Below are positions 4,791 through 5,618 of a stretch of DNA of 5,618 nt, piece by piece (the stretch's first letter is position 1; each line of letters opens with the position of its first letter). Origin of the DNA: an uncultured Prevotella sp. (GTDB lineage Bacteria > Bacteroidota > Bacteroidia > Bacteroidales > Bacteroidaceae); NCBI GenBank assembly GCA_900551985.1, contig URYG01000210.1, forward strand, positions 1 through 5,618, in the 5' to 3' direction. Below the pieces are notes generated by a model that worked only from the letters and a program-made list of their open reading frames with translations, was not told the origin of the DNA and searched no databases. Made by a program: the position numbers and the translations under genes.

Positions 4791-5618
4791 ATGATCGGCT
4801 GGAGCATCCTGGGAATCCTGCTCGTTGCTGTAGTAACATTACTGTTGGCACGCTTTGTTTTCAATAAACAAGTGGAAGCTTACCTTTGCAATTCTCTGAA
4901 GAATGAAATGGTAGAGATATTAAAAGACGCAGACAAATATGCACCAGATACAACGTCCTACAATTTTGTTTATCAGCAAGATACTATCCAATCACAAAAA
5001 ATCCGTGAATATTTCAAACTCGACACAGTAGTATCTCCTACAAAATCAACATGGGACAAGGCTATATCACTGGCACGTTTTGTAGCAGAAAACATATCTC
5101 ATGCCAATCAAAAGATCAATCCTAAGAGACGCAATGCAATAGATCTCTGGAAATACACCCGCTCGATAGAGCCTGCGTTCAACTGCAGACTACACTCCAT
5201 CCTCTTGCACGAACTATTGCTGTCTGAGGGAATTATAAACCGCTTTGTAACTTGTCACCCCGCAGATTCCGAGGATTCCGACTGCCATGTCGTTAACCTG
5301 GTGTGGCTGCCAGAATTACAGAAATGGGCTATGCTCGACTCGGATATGAACGCTTGGGCAGAAGATGAAAAGGGCACTCCCCTTTCTCTTGCAGAAATGC
5401 GTGAGCGATACATAGACGGCAGAGAAATCGTTTACCGCCCTCTCTTGAAAACAGAAAATGATTTTGTTTATTACAGGGCATATTGGGCAAAAAATCTATA
5501 CTGGTTTGACGTTTGGGAAACAACAGGCTATGGTCGCGAAGACAAGAATCCAGCCTATAGAAACAGCAATCGTCATATCGTGCTTGTTCCTTCGGGATTC
5601 AAAGGTCTTGAACTTCCT
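4791..5618 (+). CDS. Membrane-anchored transglutaminase-like protein, 3' end cut by window
   Basis: The frame opens with ATG at 4791 and remains open for 276 codons to the window edge, so the C-terminus is missing. An in-frame TAG at 4773-4775 with no ATG between it and 4791 fixes this start. Residues 4-24 form one hydrophobic segment (ILGILLVAVVTLLLARFVF), a signal anchor or uncleaved signal, which places the rest outside the cytoplasmic membrane. A transglutaminase/protease-like core follows: C132 in FNCRLHS with downstream LLHELLLSEGIINRFV, H166 in DCHVVNLVW, and D183 in WAMLDSDMN, giving the Cys-His-Asp triad in the usual order and spacing. Family members act as peptidases, cross-linkers or amidases, so the reaction cannot be named. 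The region after about 225 is rich in Tyr and Trp and not recognised. No partner gene is visible before the window ends. Confidence 0.78.
   Translation, partial: MIGWSILGILLVAVVTLLLARFVFNKQVEAYLCNSLKNEMVEILKDADKYAPDTTSYNFVYQQDTIQSQKIREYFKLDTVVSPTKSTWDKAISLARFVAENISHANQKINPKRRNAIDLWKYTRSIEPAFNCRLHSILLHELLLSEGIINRFVTCHPADSEDSDCHVVNLVWLPELQKWAMLDSDMNAWAEDEKGTPLSLAEMRERYIDGREIVYRPLLKTENDFVYYRAYWAKNLYWFDVWETTGYGREDKNPAYRNSNRHIVLVPSGFKGLELP

Noticed and set aside
5329..5523. 64-codon minus-strand open frame
   Set aside because: Opposite the transglutaminase-like coding region, with no supporting signals.
1..5618. CRISPR array, tRNA, rRNA or insertion sequence
   Set aside because: No regularly spaced repeats, cloverleaf, rRNA-like sequence or transposase motifs were seen on either strand.

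Overview
The window looks like chromosomal DNA from a gut-type anaerobic Bacteroidota, most likely Prevotella/Segatella or a close relative. Three things point there. Promoters have the Bacteroidota form (a TTTG box, then TAnnTTTG 20 bp downstream). Start codons sit in AT-rich leaders without clear Shine-Dalgarno sequences. The gene set is also typical: a reverse-type rubrerythrin with a PerR-like regulator, an AAA-ATPase-like/PD-(D/E)XK protein, and a REP-like GCCCTGAAAGGGC repeat. The genus is inferred from style and has not been tested by search.

Layout, all genes on the + strand. (1) 1-119: REP-like repeat unit with two 18-bp direct copies flanking a strong hairpin. (2) 120-1202: a 360-aa sugar-kinase-like member of the aminoglycoside phosphotransferase fold, closest in layout to N-acetylhexosamine 1-kinase. 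(3) 1203-1345: a 57-bp nested inverted repeat followed directly by a Bacteroidota promoter. (4) 1346-1780 and 1829-2389: a PerR-type Fur-family regulator and a reverse rubrerythrin, 48 bp apart and probably co-transcribed, closed by a hairpin terminator at 2422-2470. (5) 2538-4416: a self-contained unit with promoter, 589-aa AAA-ATPase-like/PD-(D/E)XK protein and a 13-bp hairpin. (6) 4417-4790: a long gap holding a short minus-strand coding-like remnant, a 15-bp palindrome and two opposed -7-like elements. (7) 4791 to the window end: a membrane-anchored transglutaminase-like protein, cut off at its C-terminus.

How the genes work together: the clearest functional unit is perR-rubrerythrin, an oxidative-stress module in which a metal-dependent peroxide sensor probably controls its own transcript and a diiron peroxidase. 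The inverted repeat next to the promoter is the obvious candidate operator. The sugar kinase, the AAA/nuclease protein and the transglutaminase-like protein show no evident link to that module or to each other; each appears to be separately transcribed.

I see no strong evidence for an undescribed multi-gene system here. The best leads are the nested palindrome upstream of perR, the unexplained remnant and opposed promoter elements in 4417-4630, and the unknown substrates of the kinase, the AAA/nuclease protein and the transglutaminase-like protein.
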